The position numbers were made by a program, and so were the translations under genes. A DNA stretch of 64,000 nucleotides from Tomocerus qinae. Taxonomy: Eukaryota > Arthropoda > Collembola > Entomobryomorpha > Tomoceridae. Position 1 is the stretch's first letter. Every line of letters starts with the position of its first letter. Location: contig CM034547.1 of NCBI GenBank assembly GCA_020055645.1, forward strand, positions 52,640,909-52,704,908, given 5' to 3'. Of the stretch, positions 61,201-64,000 are shown in pieces. Under the pieces are notes generated by a model that was not told the DNA's origin, searched no databases, and worked only from the letters and a program-made list of their open reading frames with translations.

Positions 61201-63911
61201 GTGGACATTTTTAACTTGTAAGTAGTGATTCATAATTTGAATCTAAGCACACATGTTACTGCATTGTGTAGTTGTAAATGTATTAAAACACCATTAGTAC
61301 AGGTATTTAAATGGTGATGATTATTAATGCATTGGTTAGGTTTAGCATTGACTTAATTTAAGAACATTGTTACAAGTTTCAAAGAGCTAAACAGGTTGTT
61401 GAATTTTCGACTTGAGGATTTGAGTGACAATGTGGCATTGCTAACCAGTTTATGCAAATGTAATAAATTTTGAGTTTAATGTTCAAAACATAAACACAGC
61501 AAAGAACAATTATTAAATTGAATAGAAAACATGTTTATGATCTATGCAATGTTTACTAATAGCAAAAAGTGTATGCTAAAGAAAATGTATGCTTATAGTA
61601 ATGTACCGACTGTTAATTGCACTATGTTACACCACAACGATGGAAAAGCAACGGCTGCACATGAATCATTTAGGTTGTGTGTCAACAACTAATAAAAGTT
61701 ACTTTTTAATAAACATTTACGTAAATCTTACAAAAATAAACATTAAAAAGGTCGAGTTGTATATTCCTATAAGTATTTAGTGAAGTAATCAGGACACGAC
61801 CAGAAAATATTGGCTATATGTGTAAGAAAAGCTCATACTACAAGGACGTTAATTAATAGGAGGGGTTATAGTAGGAATATAATTAAGTAAAATGTTAAAG
61901 TGGCTATTCATGGAGGATTAGAATCAAAAAGTAGCCAGACATGTGTAGTGTCAACTTGAGATTAGACCCTATTATCTGTACCTGCACTAATTTAAACAAG
62001 GTATGATAGTGCATGATGTATAGGTAGATTATTTAAGCCGTGTATAAGTATGTGTACAGTATTTGTGTAAATAAGTAGATAGAAAAGAATGAGAATGTAT
62101 ACGGTTACAAACAACTAGGTGCCATAACTTACGATTAGAAGTAACTGTTAGCGGAATGGATATTGTAAATAATTGTAGATATACTTTTTCTGCATTTCAC
62201 ACTTTTCTTTGCGTTTGTTTTATTTTAGACAGGAGTCGATGAGTAAATAAAGTGATGCTAACGTTGTCAGCAGGTCTACTAACGATTGCTAAAGCTTATC
62301 TGTCTAACAATACAGAAGTCTTGAGCGTGGATAGTATTTCAAGCAGCGAAGCACAACGTAGCTGCATTGCTAATAATAGCGTAGAGTACATTATCTCTTT
62401 AGTTTTACAGATAGTGGTTAGACCATTTAATAATATACTTTATAATAGAGTTTTAAAAATTTTCATGTATGTGATATAGAATTTAAAATAAATAGAGTTC
62501 CTATTTGTTGTGCTGCATTATAGCATGAACCATATTATTCTGCGTTAAAGTAGTAATGTAGGGGTTAGTTTAGAAGAAAAAGTAATAGAAGGATGCTAGA
62601 CTATTGACATTAAATTGAATTACCTACAACTACGGCTCAAATATGGGAATTGAAATACTTTGGGTTTAGAAGATATTATATGGAAAGGTATTTGCTGAAA
62701 AGTAGGATGAATGATCTCAAGGAAATCAAGAACACTATCGTATATAATGCTTTTTTGCAGATCTGTGTGCTTGGGTTTGTTGCAAAGTAAACTGAGCTGA
62801 AGAAACGGCAACCCTCGTCTTATAAACAAATTATGTTAGTAGTGGTCTGGTCTAGGGGCGTCTATTGTGGCTTCTCCATTTATTATGCTTCTTTATTAAT
62901 CTTAAATTCTTAGCTGTTAACTAGAGAATTCTTTGCAAAGATGTTGATTTTTGTTTCTCGTAGTACTAGTAGAATAATGTTTAAAAGTGGGGTTGCTGCA
63001 TTTGTTTCAATAGCTCTGCTGTGCGTGGTTAAACAGAATACTTACAGAGTTTAGTTAATGTGAGTTAGTATAAGTTAGCAATCAACTATGTTATAGTTAC
63101 ACTACTACTGCTAGAACGTTCAAATATTATAAAGGCCAAGGTAAGGCAAGGCAAGTCAAAACAAGACAAGGATTCTAGTTCAATAGAAGATGAAGAATTC
63201 CTGCCGTTCAATTCATATATATGATACTGTGTTAGTCAGTCGAAATCGAATAGAGTACAAGATCGTACTAAACTACAGACTTACTTACAGGTGTGCATAA
63301 TATAGATAGTATTAAGGTACGGTACCTACTTGGGTTGCCTTATGGACTATGTATGATATTATATACTACATTATATTGCCATTCCATTGGCAATCTCCAC
63401 AATGAGGGGATTGGGTCTCTATAAGATTTATTCGTCAACTACCTCGTGAGCAGGAAACATCTTCTCTTGTGTTGGCCTACATTTCTCTCTTCACTGACGG
63501 ACTCTTCTTGTCTTCATTCATTTCTTCTTGTTCTTCTTCTGTTCTCTTGAACATTGGATACTCTCGTCTGGCTCTTTCCCCCCATCATCTTCGCGCATAT
63601 GGTGTGTAAGTTCTTTCCTTCCGTCCACAGTTCAAAGTTCATTAGGTGCTACATTATTGTACCTAAATATACAAATACCTACCCACAACTAGACAGACAC
63701 CTCCAATATTATTAAGTGTCCCCATTACCAACTTGTGTCACAGTCAAATCAAATCTCAAAACCACAATGGACTCACCCTGACCAGTAGAAAACGGACTGA
63801 AAACTATTTCTAGAAAATTAACACAAGGAAAATATTCCCACTCAAAATTCAAATTTTTCAGTGTTTTAATAAAACAGTTTTTACATCCGTTATCTGTGTT
63901 TCCAATTGCAG
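52241..63911. other. E2F upstream region and long gene-free stretch
   Basis: Next to the E2F start lies its 5' UTR and promoter, perhaps with a non-coding first exon whose minus-strand donor would be CAAG|GTAGGC near 52618. Beyond that no exon is recognised on either strand to 63.9 kb. Pyrimidine-rich segments occur at 52.7-53.5 kb and 63.45-63.65 kb. The latter, with CTTCTT runs, could belong to the promoter or 5' intron of the gene entering at the right edge. Confidence 0.4.
53830..54170. repeat. Degenerate repeats around a GTGAAAG core
   Basis: Variants of ATGGTGAAAGTCATG recur (about 53939, 53999, 54092), with reverse-complement copies (CTTTCACATGTGAAAG at about 53928) between them. The pattern suggests an old, decayed inverted-repeat element. 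Its boundaries are not visible. Confidence 0.3.
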
Positions 63912-64000
63912 TGTCACTCGTGAAGACCATATTATGACAGCCCGGTCTCCTCCACCACCACCGCCAACAAGTCATGCCGAACATTTCTCCTCTCCAGTGT
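63912..64000 (+). CDS. Partial proline-rich coding exon at the right edge
   Basis: A good acceptor (TGTTTCCAATTGCAG) ends at 63911. The frame beginning at 63913 stays open to the window end and reads VTREDHIMTARSPPPPPP followed by TSHAEHFSSPV. An ATG at 63934 in this frame could be the start codon. Composition (Arg/Ser then polyproline, GC-richer than the surroundings) differs from the neighbouring intergenic DNA and looks coding. The family cannot be recognised from about 29 residues. The opposite strand is also open over this stretch, but gives a Trp/Arg-rich frame that is the shadow of the proline codons. Confidence 0.4.

Noticed and set aside
62228-62479. Acceptor TTGTTTTATTTTAG followed by a short frame and AATAAA; also a 75-codon frame at 62252
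   Set aside because: No upstream exon can be linked to it, and the frame has no protein-like features.
63712-63984. 90-codon minus-strand frame rich in Trp and Arg
   Set aside because: It is the complement of the proline-codon run of the plus-strand exon; composition is typical of a shadow frame.

Overview
The window is animal nuclear DNA: AT-rich (about two thirds A+T by eye), with split genes, GT-AG introns and long intergenic stretches. Four protein-coding genes can be rebuilt exon by exon, and in each the exon phases add up without a frame break. The families present (a p180/kinectin-type ER receptor, ELOVL6-type elongase, DAAM formin, E2F1-3-type factor) are metazoan. Intron sizes, A+T content and the divergence from vertebrate and fly versions suggest an invertebrate, perhaps an arthropod-grade animal. 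The phylum cannot be fixed from this sequence.

Layout. (1) 801-10747, plus strand: a ribosome-binding protein 1/kinectin-like protein of 16 coding exons and about 1021 residues, with an N-terminal membrane anchor and a long coiled coil. (2) 16081-19235, plus: an ELOVL6-type fatty acid elongase, 4 coding exons, 309 residues, ending in a dilysine ER signal. (3) 19.3-34.6 kb: a gene-free stretch. It holds a 2.6 kb terminal-inverted-repeat element (23817-26445), and inside that a foldback structure (24583-25709) with two nearly identical 430-base inverted arms built partly of 30-base tandem repeats. (4) 34616-43661, plus: a DAAM-family formin, 16 coding exons, about 1186 residues; the first six-residue exon is a proposal. 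(5) 52240-45671, minus: an E2F1-3-type transcription factor, 6 coding exons, 340 residues. It converges on DAAM, and its 4.6 kb third intron carries a second, unrelated foldback (48661-49269). (6) 52.3-63.9 kb: no gene recognised. (7) 63912-64000: the probable beginning of a proline-rich coding exon running off the right edge.

The genes do not form a pathway. The first two products both belong in the ER membrane, DAAM acts on actin downstream of Rho/Dishevelled, and E2F acts on cell-cycle transcription. The most unusual content is the two young foldback elements. The nested one resembles in architecture the Drosophila FB/Galileo foldback elements (tandem-repeat-built inverted arms) and sits inside what looks like a non-autonomous cut-and-paste transposon. 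No tRNA, rRNA, known microRNA, CRISPR array or recognisable transposase gene was found.
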